Source: Panicum virgatum (taxonomy: Eukaryota; Streptophyta; Magnoliopsida; Poales; Poaceae). Taken from it: a stretch of DNA of 64,000 nt. The position numbers and the translations under genes are program-made. Positions 43,547 to 55,981 of the stretch are shown here, one piece after another. The stretch lies in NCBI RefSeq assembly GCF_016808335.1, contig NC_053149.1, positions 16,357,714-16,421,713 on the forward strand. Reading direction: 5' to 3'. Position 1 is the stretch's first letter; each line of letters opens with the position of its first letter. Below the pieces are notes generated by a model. The model was not told the origin of the DNA and ran no database searches. It worked only from the letters and a program-made list of their open reading frames with translations.

Positions 43547-46240
43547 TGTAGGGTCGAGATGGCGGACTAGAGGGGGGTGAATTGTCATTTCTAAAACTTA
43601 AAACATTGCCGGCTAATCGAAACTTATGCGGAATTAAATTAATCGATCTAGCCAAGACTACACCCCTCTATCTATAATTTGCACCTTATAAAAGGATCCT
43701 AATTGAGCAACTAAGGTGCCGGGCTAGGTAGAGATCACCTACACAATTCTAGTTTGCAAGGTCACACAAGCCTATGCAACTAGTACTCAAACAACCGGGG
43801 AGCTCCTACACATACTAGTATGCAAGGTTCACAAAAACTAACACAACTAGTAGTTCTCAAAAGCAAGGCTACACAAGCCAAACTAGAGAGCTCAAAACAA
43901 ACTTAGCTACACAAACTAAGCATGACAACTAATTATGCTACACAAGCTAATTAACTACACTAGGTTCTTTACTTCTATGCTACACAAGCAAGAAGATATA
44001 TATGAATATAAATGCAAGGCTTGTGATTTGGAGAATGTAAACCACCAAGAAGAGTAGACAAAGTTGACACAGTGATTTTTATCCCGAGGCTAACTTAGTT
44101 GCCACCAAGCTAATCCCCGTTGAGACAAGCTCCAAGGTTGCCGCTGACCCTCTTACTAGTGGTGACTCTCAAGTCACACTCTCCCACGTGGAGTGCTCAC
44201 ACCGAGCTCTAGCACATGATCCGGCCGGACCACTTGTTGCTCTTCGCGTCTCGCTCAACTAGAGTTGCTCTTCGCGGCTCCCGCGGGGTGAGCACAATAT
44301 CCCTCACAATCACTTCTCCGGAGCACCGCACAATCTTTTTGCGGGCTTCACGACGGAGACACACCACCAAGCCATCTAGGAGGTGGCAACCTCCAAGAGT
44401 AACAAGCACCACCGGCTTGCAACTCGATCACCTAGTGCCAAACTCTTGAAGTCTCTCAATGCAACGCACTAGAATCGCTCTTTCACAATCGGATCACACT
44501 CTTTGCAAGCACAAGTGAGTTAGAGGGCATTCAAGCACTCTCACACAAGGACACCAAGTCCCCAAGGTGCTCAACCTCTCAAATGGTCGGCCACCACCTC
44601 TATTTATAGAGGGAAGTCCCAAACTAGCCGTTACACTCAAATTCCGTGAAAACAGAGGTTTCGCGGATTGTCCGCCTCACAGAGACCGGACCCTCCGCCA
44701 TTCAAAATCAACAGCTAGAACTGCAAAGATTGCGTGTCAGAGTCGACCGTTAGAGCCCCAGGCGGATTGTCCGCACCCCTAGGGCAGACCGTCCACGGTT
44801 CAAAACTTCGAACCAACCGATTTGCAAATGTCTCTGACTAAATCTGGAAGTGACCGCCGGACTGTCTGCACCCTAGGGGCGGACCGTCCGCTGTTCAAAA
44901 AGTGAGCACAAATAGAAACTGCAGTGTTTCTGTCCTAAAATTTCCAGTAGGAGGCGGACCGTCCGCCCCAAGGGCCGGACCGTCCGCAATACATTTTGAC
45001 ACCCCATACAGAGAGACCAAGTTTCTCCGCCCGTTTCAGGTTTTAAAGGCGGACCGTCTGCCCCCAAAGACCAGACGGTCCGCAGTTCATTTTGAACCAT
45101 CATCCAAAGCCAAAATCAGTTCTGTTCGAGCTCAGACGAGACAACGACGGACTGTCCGCCCTCCAGGAGTGGACTGTCCGCAGGTACATTTTCAGTAGAA
45201 ACAAATCTCGGTAAAACGGCCATAACTCTTAGCTTCGATGTCCAAATTAGGTGATCTTGGACTCGATGAAAAGCTTATTTAGAGGACTACACAACCCAAC
45301 TAAATATTTGATCCAAAACACAATGGATCAAAGCAGTATTCCACTCCAAGTTCCAACCTAGTTTCCGGAGAATACCGAAAAACATTTCTTGCTTCCCCAA
45401 GTTGATCAACATCAACTCCAACACCTTCTCCTTTGCAAATGTGCCAACTATACCAAGTGAACAACACCATGTGTATGTGTGTTAGCATTTTCACAATCAT
45501 TTTTAAAGAATTTTCACTTGATCTCACCACGTCACTCGATCCTAGCAACATCGCAATGTTAGATCGCTCAAGTGGCACTAGATGACCGATATGCAAACAA
45601 GTTTGCCCCTCTTGATAGTACGGCCATCTATCCTAAATCCGGTCATGCACTTCTCTACACAACCTTTGACCGGTGAAATGAAATGCCTTACAAGACATAC
45701 CTTTGTCTTATGCATTCCATTTCAACTTTCCAAATGTTGATGCCACACAAGCATCAAACTCCATCAAGTCTTTTGATCATCATCATGAGTCAAAACTTGG
45801 CTTGATCTTCCTTGAATGATATGATCCACTCCATATCATCACATGACCTCTTTGGTCCATCGATCTTGACCTTGCTCGCTCTTCACCGTCGCCTCGGTCC
45901 ATCAGTGCCAAGTCTTACCCAAGCTTCTCCGCCTCGCTGTCCATCGCTTCAAAGTCTTGACTTGCCCTTCACCATTGCAAATGGTCCATCAAGTCAAGCC
46001 TTGTCTTGATCTTCTCCACTTTGGTCACATGAATCCATGTCATGTCTCATATGTAATGAGTTCCTCCATCACACTATATGAGCATAGCTTAGCTTCAACA
46101 CTTAGCCATTTCTCCTCCATGGCACATGTTGCTCATACTAGTGTCTTTGTGTGGACTAATCACCTGTGTATCTCAACATAAATACTTATTAGTCCACCTA
46201 AGTTGTCAATCAATTTCCAAAACCAAACAAGGGCCTTTCA
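43547..46240 (-). mobile_element. Solo LTR, 2.7 kb
   Basis: Starts TGTAGGGTCGAGATGGCGG and ends GGGCCTTTCA, with an exact 5-bp target duplication ACCTA on both sides (43542-43546, 46241-46245). There is no internal region, so the element has lost one LTR and its interior by recombination. On the minus strand it starts TGAAAGGCCCTTGTTTGG, the likely LTR sense. About ten copies of a GCGGACCGTCCGC-like near-palindrome lie between 44655 and 45185. None of the short open frames shows a domain. Confidence 0.87.
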
Positions 46241-46245
46241 ACCTA

Positions 46246-46869
46246 TTTGTTAGCGACATTTATTTTTTATTATTTATCCTATGCATTTAAAATGTTACTA
46301 TTTGTAATATTTTGTTCATTGCATATTATTATTTATTCATTATGTTCAACCTTTTATTCGCAGAAAATAATTATCGTTCGTGTTATTAAAATATTTGTTT
46401 CCAGTAGCTGAAATTAATTATTTAGTACTATATTAAAAATATTATGCAAATATGGGCAAGTGTGGTCTTGTTTTGAAATATTGTTATAAGAATACTAATG
46501 GTGCAATTCAAATTTAATTTACATGCTCAGTTTAATAATTATAGCTTTTTTAGTTATGAAATTTGCATGCAGTGGATTATGTCAACTTTTTGACTACTTG
46601 TGCATGCTTGCATGCAGCTCACACGTGCAATATCAAACGATAATGGGCCGGTCCATGCGGAATTATACTCTTCAGGTGATGGACTAGAAAACTATCATCT
46701 GAAGTGATATATAACCACATCCATCATCGAGGTTGCTGCCTTGCTGGTGGCGCGACTTGAGTGAGGAGATGCGAGCCCGGAGGGCTGAGAATAATGACCA
46801 ATTTTTTATTTTTATATTATTATTTTTTCGATTTATCAAAAATATAAACTTAAATATATTTTTTTTGCA
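46246..46869. other. AT-rich spacer, nothing recognised
   Basis: AT-rich sequence that continues the pre-insertion context left of the solo LTR. I see no gene or defined element. Confidence 0.4.
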
Positions 46870-47165
46870 AATTTGTCATCCCGCCGCCGGTTCATTCGGC
46901 GGAAACGGGCTACCGCCAAATGAATTGGCGGTATGTGGGCTGGGCCACGGCCCATTGAATCTACTGTCGGTTTAAACGGCGGTAAGGCCTTACCGCCGGA
47001 TGAACCGGCGGCAGGAGGTACCGCCGTTGTGGCACGGATATAGCCGTCCTGTAGAGGCCCTATAGAGGGCCCAGTATGATTTCGCCAATTGATACAGCGA
47101 TAAGAGGTGTCACCAATTGAATTGGCGATACCCAGCCTCTGCCAGGTCTAACATTTTTTGTAGCG
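46870..47165 (+). mobile_element. Possible CACTA transposon terminus
   Basis: Ends ATTTTTTGTAGCG, one base from the complement of the CACTACAAAAAAT terminus of CACTA elements. Before it are repeated CCGCCGGTTCATTCGGCGG, CCGCCAAATGAATTGGCGG and CCGGATGAACCGGCGG motifs, like subterminal repeats of that superfamily. The other terminus and a 3-bp target duplication were not found. Confidence 0.4.
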
Positions 47166-47633
47166 GTTCCAACGTCTGAAAATAATAGCGGTTCGGACGT
47201 ACGAAAATATTGAAAGAAGGTTTCGATGTCCGAACACCGTAACAGCGGACAATCCGCCAGGTAATGTTCGGTCCGTACTATCTAGCGTAGTGTCGGATCC
47301 TATGTCCGACGGTCCGCCGATGTAACGAATAATTGTTCGGAAACTTTATTGATTGTGGTGACCGATTGTGCAAGTAGTTGACCAATTTTTTTGTATTTTT
47401 TCAAAGTACTAGTATGATATTTTTCCAATGCCGGATGATGCACAATTTTATTAGAAAGGAGAACAACCTCCATAACACCACGAGTACACATGAAAAGCAC
47501 GGAAGAAAAAATAATACATAGGAAGCGAAAAGAGGCTTATGAAACAAACACGCAACATATTGGTCGGGAACGAGAACATAACTTATTCTGACAGCAGGAT
47601 TGATCCGAATGAAACAGACCAGTACAACATCTA

Positions 47634-48045
47634 TCATTCACGGCCAGTACCCTTATCACGTCCCGCCCATTCTGCTTTCTCGCGCTCGCACTTGCGTACA
47701 ACATTATCCACCTTCTTCAACCACGCCATATATTGCTGATCACGACGAGTGATCCACGTGTCAATCCACTCATGGAAATGACACCAATAAGTGTGTGTCT
47801 TATCACCAGTGTGCTTTCATAAACAAGAAACGAAACAAATTTATAAGAAAAAACAAAAAACACTAGACAAATATATTTAAAAAATATATATATACCTGTG
47901 ATATTGCACCTGCTTTTTACACTTCCTCGATATTCTTACAAGACCAATACCTCTGGCCAAAAGTCTCGTAATCACGAGATACGTTGGGAACGCAACGCAT
48001 CTGGCAATAGCAATAGGGTGGCTCTTCACCTTTCGGCTATACCTT
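47634..48045 (-). pseudogene. GRF-type zinc-finger gene fragment B
   Basis: An exon (about 48045-47923) reads GEEPPYCYCQMRCVPNVSRD then FGQRYWSCKNIEE, a C-x-C...C...C pattern like the GRF zinc finger. After a donor GAA/GTGTAA, a second exon (about 47816-47634) reads YWCHFHEWIDTWI and a charged helix ending GRDKGTGRE with TGA at 47636-47634. An in-frame TAG lies just before the finger. Proteins with one such finger and a charged coiled coil recur in grass genomes, often beside mobile elements; their function is not established. Same strand as gene A, the mobile-domain gene and the MULE. Confidence 0.6.
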
Positions 48046-48211
48046 GCAATCTGTAATACATCTATTTGGATCGTTAGGACGGCCTCTTAAATGCGCCTCT
48101 ATTTCCCGACGCAAAGCTGCCCTAGATGATAAGCTCATAACGGTTGGTTCGGGCTACTCTGAAAATATGTTAAAGGTAAATTGCACGTACTCTCGGCAAG
48201 CACATCCTCAA

Positions 48212-48587
48212 AATTTATGCACGAAGGGCTGCCAGCATCATCCTTTGAAACAGCGACGGAGTCACGAGATGCCCTCACTGCTCCACACTGCCGCCCTTCG
48301 CACTTTAAGGACGGACATGACCACTCACTGCTCAACATTGCTGCCCTCTCACTTTAAACACAGAAATGACCAGTCACTGGTCCACCCTGCTGACCTCGCA
48401 ATTTATACACGAAGGGCTGCCAGCATCGTCCTTTGAAATAGCGACGCAGTCACGAGATGCCCTCACTGCTGCACACTGCTACCCTTCGCACTTTAACGAC
48501 GGACATGACCACTCACTGCTCCACACTGCTATCGTCTCACTTTAAACACGGAAATGACCAGTCACTGCTCCACCCTGCTGCGCTCGC
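48212..48587. repeat. Direct tandem repeat, two units of 188 bp
   Basis: AATTTATGCACGAAGGGCTG at 48212 recurs as AATTTATACACGAAGGGCTG at 48400, and the similarity holds through CACGAGATGCCCTCACTGC and beyond. Inner half-repeats (GACCACTCACTGCTC, GACCAGTCACTG) add a shorter periodicity. Lies between the two GRF genes; noncoding. Confidence 0.85.
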
Positions 48588-48952
48588 ACGCCAGCAAAAG
48601 CGATCACCGTTCACTACGCAAGACAGACAAGCCATTCAATTAGCATCCTTTCAACGTCAACTCATGTCACTTTACATTATACTTGAATCCAATGCACGAT
48701 TAAATGAGGCCGATCGAACCAAGTGCACCTCCACTGCGATTAGTATGGCAAATTAGGCAGGAGCCATGAAGTCCTGGATTTTATTAAGATAACAATTACA
48801 ATGCAACGGGTCATTGCGTCTGTACTACTATGGTAAATGACGCGTGAGACCTTTGCTCTAAACTTGGAACTGAAAGAACGAACTACAGTGGCACGTGCAA
48901 CACGGTAACATGCCTTAGGGAATTTAAATTGCGGGGATTACATGGTGGTGCT

Positions 48953-49539
48953 TTACTGAGTGCACTGTGGATATTTCCCCTTCCTAATAGCTTCGGGCCC
49001 TGCTTCCTTAGCATGGCGGGCCCTCTCTCGCTTGTTCTCCATATTAGCTTCACGTTCCTCCGCCTCCTGACGGTCCACTTCTGCAATCCTCTTCCGGATA
49101 TCTTCCTGGTTTTTCTTGCGCTTCTCCTCCATCTATTCCTCGTGCAGCATTCGTTGCCACCTTTCCGCAGCCCACCTTGCTTCACGTTCAACGTGATCCT
49201 TAGTCTCCTAAGATTGCTCGGTGTCTAACCACTGCACGAAATCACATAGAGGCGGTGGAGACTTTCCCCAAATCATGTTAGTAATAAGTAACTGGTCGAC
49301 AATTGCGAAGCTCTGGTAGTATATTTTAGTACCTTAGCTCGGTCATTGCCGTAACGCTTGGGTGGATCATACTCATAGTTGTCACACATGAAGAACCTCA
49401 TCCCGAAGTCATCTCCCAAGACTAACGACTTCATGAGCTAGCACAACGAACCGCAAAAGCACATAGGCACCTGGATTCTTTGGGGTACATTTGCTCCACG
49501 CTTACTCCACGGAATATAGGTGGATCTTGAGGACGACAT
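48953..49539 (-). pseudogene. GRF-type zinc-finger and coiled-coil gene A
   Basis: ATG at 49539-49537 abuts the Athila-like insertion. Exon 1 (49539-49333) reads PQRIQVPMCFCGSLC and, after a TAG (49440-49438), GDDFGMRFFMCDNYEYDPPK, with the Cys pattern of GRF-like fingers. Exon 2 (49261-48953) begins SPPPLCDFVQWLDTEQS and continues into a highly charged coiled coil, ending KGKYPQCTQ and TAA at 48955-48953. Two further in-frame TAG codons lie in exon 2 (after TEQS and after MLHEE). Resembles a widespread family of uncharacterised grass proteins. Its promoter lies on the far side of the Athila-like element. Confidence 0.75.
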
Positions 49540-49541
49540 AT

Positions 49542-50710
49542 TGTTCGCGCTCCTTAAGTACCCATTTTATTATATAATTAGGAGTGGTTTTGGTAATTTC
49601 TTCGGGAAGATTCATGTACTAACCCGCCACTTGGCACCCGAAATTGACTGTTTTCGATTTTGTCTTGGATTTTGGAGCATGTTGCATTTTGGCAGGAAAT
49701 TGGACATTTTCGGAGATGTTTTGACGTAGGGTCACAACTGGGCTAAGATGAAGAATAAGGAGAAGATCCCACACGCGAAAGATGGAGCCGAAAGGGGCCA
49801 GAAGGAGCCCAGGCCGGCCGGCATGGAACCCTTAAGCCGGCCGGCCTCGCCCAATCCAGGGCCCAATCGGCCTCAACTTTCTTCAGCGCGAAGTACTCGT
49901 CAACCCTAGCCATCGACCAGAGCCGCCTATATATGCCCTGAAGCCGCCGTCAAGAGGGAGAGAGCATCCAAAGACAATTTCCAGAGATCCATTCGAGTTA
50001 GACATAAGAGAAAGGCGACACCGGAGGCCTCATCGTCCCTCAGCACCGCTACAAGTTGGAGGACAGCAAGGGATCCATCCCTTGCCGGAGATTTCGTCAC
50101 CATGATCGACTACGCTTCGCCTAGCTTCATGGTGTAAAGTCCTCGTTTGTTCATGGGGTTGTAAGGAGATCTTGAGTTGTAATTGCCGAATCCTTTATGA
50201 GATTGATCTATCATGATTCTTGTTGATGATGCTTTGATGCTTAATAGATCGCGACTTGGCTTTGGATTTGCTTTGCTATTGCATGGTTTACTTAGATTAC
50301 ATCAACTATCGTGTTCTTGTTGTTCGTTACCAATTATCCTCGTGTAGTGACAGTATGCGGGAGGGAAAGGTTTTGATCTTGGAACTCACCTTTGGTAGAT
50401 TAGATCCGCTCTTTGTTGCTCGGCGATTACATCTCTAGTGATCCTAGACCCTATGGACAAATGCTCTTCATATCTTGTGCACAAACCTATGATTGCTCAC
50501 TAGTCTAGATTAGATTAGATTGGTTAGATTAGATCTATTTCACACTCAATCACTCGATACAGATCTTTTACCAACGTCATTAGTGCTTAGTTAAGCATAG
50601 TAGAACGTTTGTTCCGTGGATTGATAAACCTTGGGGGAATACTCTAAGGGAAAAGCTACACGATCCGTGCACTTGCGGTACATAAATTGGGGCTCTAAGG
50701 AGCATCAACA
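49542..50710 (+). repeat. 5' LTR of the Athila-like element
   Basis: Starts TGTTCGCGCTCC, ends GGAGCATCAACA. Contains GGCCGGCCGGC palindromes near 49813 and 49838. Near-identical to the 3' LTR except for small indels, for example GTGACAGTATGCGGGAGG at 50347 which is absent near 59465. Confidence 0.92.
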
Positions 50711-50718
50711 AGCTTTTC

Positions 50719-50733
50719 TGGCGCCGTTGCCGA
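50719..50733 (+). promoter_or_regulatory. Primer-binding site, tRNA-Asp type
   Basis: TGGCGCCGTTGCCGA starts 8 bp after the LTR. TGGCGCCGTTGCCG is the known Athila/Tat primer site complementary to tRNA-Asp. Confidence 0.85.
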
Positions 50734-50840
50734 GAACAAGCGATTTTGCTACGTTTAACTTTGTATTAATTTTGTTGGTTACTAACACCTAACCTTTTCC
50801 CTAGAAAATTTTTATTTTTGTTTTTGTTTTGATTGTCTAG

Positions 50841-53800
50841 ATGGCCCTTCTCATTCAACACGTGGAGGAAGGAGAAAAATGACTAAGGGATTATGCAAGC
50901 CCGCGATTGGAGGACTTCGACATGCAAAAATCAGATTCGGTGTTGCAAGCCACCGAGTACGAGATCAAGCCTCAAATCATCAATATGGCGGCGGCAAACC
51001 CCTTTAGAGGAGATGAGATGGACAACCCATATAGACATATCAAGTGGTTCACAATGCTATGCAACACGGTACAACAAGATGGAGTTCCGCTAGTTTGGTT
51101 TAGATGGAATCTTTTCCCATACTTGCTTGCGGAAGAAGCGAGAAGATGGTTTGCACTTGCATCCTTCGAGGTAAAAGGAAATTGGGATGACTTGATGAAG
51201 AAATTTTGCGAGCGGTTCTTTCCATTAAGCAAGGTTCAACATATTCGGAAGCAAGTGATCAACTTCACGCAAGGAGAAAAAGAAGGGATAGATCAAGCAT
51301 GGGATAGATTCAATGGATTGATTGAACAAGGACCGAAGCTCGGATTTTCCGGTGATCTACTCTTGCATACCTTTTATTTTTCCCTAACCCCCGAGTGCAT
51401 ACAATTTGTTCAAATGTGTGCAGGAGGAGATCTCATGGAGAAAACACTTACGGAAGCCGCCCAACTCCTACAAAAAATAAGCAAGGGTGCGGCCATGCCA
51501 AGAGATTGGGAAAAACGATGTTCGGCAAGCTCCGAGGAAGAATCTCTAGTGCGGGTGCTTGTTGGAATTTTCAGAAAAGAGACATCGGAAGTGAGGGAAG
51601 AACAACTGAAGCATGGGAAAGTCATAGAGACAAACCACGATGAAGAAGCATCGATCCGAAGTGCAACGAAAGATGACCCGGAAAAGAAAGGAAGAACATT
51701 GGGCACCACCAAATCGCTAAGGGAATTCGAGCAAATGGATTGGATACAAATTGACTTCGGAAGATTGTTCGACAAAGCAAGACCACATCCAAATCAACGA
51801 GGAATGGCGAAGGTGATAGCGGAGGACTTTCCGCCGGATAATCACACGGGATATACATTTGGCAAGGAGTCGGCCGGTGATATTATTCGAAAACTTTTTG
51901 AAGAAAAAGAGGAAGAGATTGACTTGGACGAAGTGCTGGAGGTCAAAAGGATCATGGGAGTGAAATCGGAATCATCACCCTACGCGCACATAGCCCAAGT
52001 ATATGCGATTGGAAGCAATCAAGGCGAAGGTAATCCATCACCCACACCTCGTGTTGATTGCATGATAGACGGAGTAAAATGTTGCAATGTTCTATGTGAC
52101 GTTGGCGCAAATGTTAGTGTGATGAGTTCCAAGGTTTATGTTGGGCTTTTTAACGAAACACCGAACCTAGATGCTACAATCATTAAATTGATCATGGGAG
52201 ATGGTAGATTAATCAAACCACTAGGAGTGCTTAGAAATCTAAATGTTGCCATAGCGGGTAAAGATATTCCTACCGACTTTTTTTTGATTAATGCTAGTGA
52301 TGATGAACATGAAAGCATAATTCTTGGAAAATCCTTTCTCAAATTAGTAAATGCTATTCTAGATGTTGGGAAAGGGATTGTCACTTTTGATCTAGATGGA
52401 GAGAAGCACACTTTCAAATTTCATTCAAAACCGTCTCGTGCTTTACCTCTACCTCTTGATAACGAATGGGTAGAGAGCATTTGTTTCATTGATTCTTTCA
52501 GGGATCCTCTCCAACACGCTCTGGAGGATGGGGATGCTCAAGATGATCAAGATGGAGAACTAGTAGAAACAATGGAAGAGTTGAAGCCGCAACACGGGAA
52601 TTTGGAGGAAGAAAAATTTGAAGACATTGGGGAGTTAGATCAAGAAGAGGATGGTGCGCCCGATGTTGAGATGAAGCCGCTCCCCAAGGGATTGAAATAT
52701 GAATTCTTGGGAGATGGCAAAACTTTCCCGGTGATTGTTAGCGACGAATTAAGCCCGGAAGAGATGGAGAAGTTGCTGAATTTATTGAAGAAACACAAAA
52801 AGGTGATCGGCTACTCGATTAATGACTTGAAAGGTATTAGCCCCGCTTTTTGCACACATCATATACAACTCGAGGAGCAATACAAGCCGGTCGTAGAGCA
52901 TCGAAGAAGGTTGAGCCATGCTATGCGTGATGTGGTGAAGAAGGAGGTTATCAAATTGTTGAATGCCGGAATAATATACCCCGTGCCACATAGTGAATGG
53001 GTAAGCCCCATGCATTGCGTTCCAAAGAAAGGAGGACTCACGGTTGCGGAAAATGAGAAGGAGCAATTGATACCGCAAAGAACCATCACGGGATGGAGGA
53101 TGTGCATCGATTATAGAAAATTGAATAATGCAACGAGGAAGGATCATTTTCCACTACCATTCATTGACGAGATGCTAGAAAGGTTGGCAAAGCATTCACA
53201 CTTTTGTTACCTTGATGGATACTCGGGATTCTTCCAAATACCTATTCATCCGGATGATCAACATAAGACCACATTTACTTGCCCATATGGAACTTTTGCA
53301 TATCGGAGGATGCCATTTGGATTGTGCAATGCGCCCGCTTCTTTTCAAAGGTGTATGATGGCTATATTTTCAGATTTCATAGAAGAGATTATGGAGGTAT
53401 TCATGGATGATTTCTCGGTGCATGGTACTAGCTTTGAAAATTGCTCGGCAAATTTGGAGAAAGTTCTTAAAAGATGTGGAGAGGTTGATCTTGTGCTTAA
53501 TTGGGAGAAGTGTCATTTCATGGTGAAAGAAGGAATTGTCCTCGGTCATGTTATCTTCGAGAGAGGGATAGAGGTGGACAAAGCAAAGATAGAAACCGTG
53601 GAGAAATTGCCACCACCTACGGATATCAAATCTTTGAGGAGCTTCCTCGGTCATGCCGGATTCTATAAGAGGTTCATAAAGGATTTTTCAAAAATCACCA
53701 AGCCATTGACATAACTTCTCCAAAAAGATGTGGAATACACCTTCGATAGTAATTGTCTTCACGCCTTTCGAACACTCAAGCAATCTCTCATAAGTGCTCC

Positions 53801-55574
53801 TATCATGCAACCTCCGGATTGGAATCTACCTTTTGAAATCATGTGTGATGCAAGCGACTACGCCGTAGGAACCGTTCTTGGACAAAGAAAAGGGGGGAAG
53901 GTAAATGCTATCTACTACGCAAGCAAGACTCTCAATGAAGCCCAAGTTAATTATGCAACAACGGAGAAAGAATTGCTTGCCGCGGTATTCGCCTTCGAAA
54001 AATTTAGATCATACATAGTAAATTCAAAGGTGATAGTTTATACCAACCACGCTGCAATCAAGTGTCTCTTGTCCAAGAAAGATGCTAAGCCACGCTTGAT
54101 TCGATGGATCCTATTGCTACAAGAATTCGATGTGGAGATAAGGGACAAGAAAGGGGCGGAAAATGTTGTGGCCGACCACCTATCAAGGATGTACCATGGA
54201 GATGATGGGAAAGAACCTATCAAGGACCAAATGAGAGATGATCACCTATATAGAATTCTCGACAAAGATGGTTGGATGAATGATATAATAAGGGCAATAA
54301 AAGGGATGCCCTTAGATCACTTGGAAAAGAATGCAAAGAAAAGAGTGATCGCAGAAAGAAGAAAATACTATTGTGATCCACCATACTTATATAGATATGG
54401 AGAAGATGGAGTTCTAAGAAGATGCATACCGAGGGAGGAACGTGAAGAAGTTCTAAGAAAGTGTCACTCGTCGGGATATGGCGAACATTATGGGCACTTT
54501 AGAACTCAAGCTAAGGTATGGGCTAGTGGATTCTATTGACCCGAGATGCATGAAGATGCAAAAAGATTTGTTTTGACTTGTCCGGAATGCCAAAGGATGG
54601 GGAATATCTCGCAAAGAAATGCCATGCCGTTGAACTACAACTTGCAGATAGATCTATTTGATGTTTGGGGAATTGATTTCATGGGACCATTCGTGAACTC
54701 ACATGGGTTTGAGCATATATTTGTGATGGTGGACTATGTTTCAAAGTGGGTTGAAGCTATGCCATGTCGGAAGGCATCAACGTAGGAGTCCTCACACATG
54801 ATTAAATCAGTAATCTTCCCTCGATATGGCGTCCCGAGAATCTTGATAAGTGATGGAGGAACACACTTCACGGACAAAGACTTTGGTAAATGCTTGAAGA
54901 AATTGGTAATTGAACATAGAGTGTCCACGGCTTATCACCCCCAAACAAAAGGACAAGCGGAAACTTCGAACAAGCAATTGAAGGACATTTTAAAGAAGAC
55001 CGTGATAAAAGGAGGAAAATATTGGTCAAAGAGACTAGATGATGCGCTATGGGCATATCGTACGGCACACAAAACCCCGATTGGTATGACTCCTTATCAA
55101 TTTGTTTATGGAAAAACATGGCACTTGCCGGTTGAGCTAGAACATAAGGCGTATTGGGCGATGAAGGAGATGAACTTTAATGCGGAAGCCGCTAGAATTA
55201 AAAGGAGAATCTAAATAAGCGAATTGGAGGAGTTAAGATTGAAAGCGTACAATAGTGCAACAATTTACAAAGAAAGGATGAAGAAATGGTACGACAAGCG
55301 ATTACAAAACAAGGAATTCAAAGAAGGAGACAAGGTCCTACTCTACAATTCAAGGTTCAAACTCTTTGGCAAAGGAAAATTGCAAAGCAAATGGGACGGA
55401 CCATACGTCGTACACTTGGTTTCACCTACGGGAGCGGTGACAATCATGGATGCAAAAGGCGACCAATATGTGGTGAACGGGCAGCGACTAAAGGTATTCT
55501 TGGAGCCCGACGTCGTGCCCCTTCATTACATCGACATATACACTATGGATGTGGAACCAGAACGTCAAGCCTAA
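50841..55574 (+). pseudogene. Athila-like Gag-Pol, one frame with five stop codons
   Basis: From ATG at 50841 the same frame runs 4.7 kb to TAA at 55572-55574, broken only by TGA 50880, TAA 53712, TGA 54537, TAG 54783 and TAA 55212. Gag: HIKWFTMLCNTVQQDGVP, EEARRWFA (about 51040-51500). Protease: LCDVGANVSVM (about 52091). RT: WRMCIDYRKLNNA, YRRMPFGLCNAPASFQ and catalytic FMDD (about 53403). RNase [11 protein letters not shown] (about 53841), TTEKELLA. Integrase: zinc finger ending CPECQRMG, then D (WGIDFMGPF), D ([10 protein letters not shown]) and E ([10 protein letters not shown]). Gag is fused to pol without a frameshift, as in many Athila elements. Confidence 0.92.
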
Positions 55575-55981
55575 GGACGTTAAGCAAGGTAAGTTTATAA
55601 ATATTCTCTTTTAGATTTTATTTTTGTAGTTTTATTTTTATTCTGGATGATCTTCGAGTAAAACATAGGCTTAGAATTTGTTGGTGGGCACCTCGGAAAA
55701 AGTTGGAGACCAGGGGGCCGAAAAACCCCCTGGGCCGGCCGGCCTGAGCCCTCTCGTGCACGTCTCGGTCTCGATTTTTGGTAGGTACGAGATAAGGAAA
55801 TTTTAAACCTGTGCTTTATAGATTTCGCATGCCAAAAACGCAGAGATATTGGACTTCTCGTCCAAGTCTTTTTAGGACTTAAATAGAGGCGCGGTATAGA
55901 TCAATTCTCTCATACTTTTCATTCTACATCACCACCTCGTGAGAGACATCGATAATAGCCGTTCCAGCGAGCCCAAGAGCC

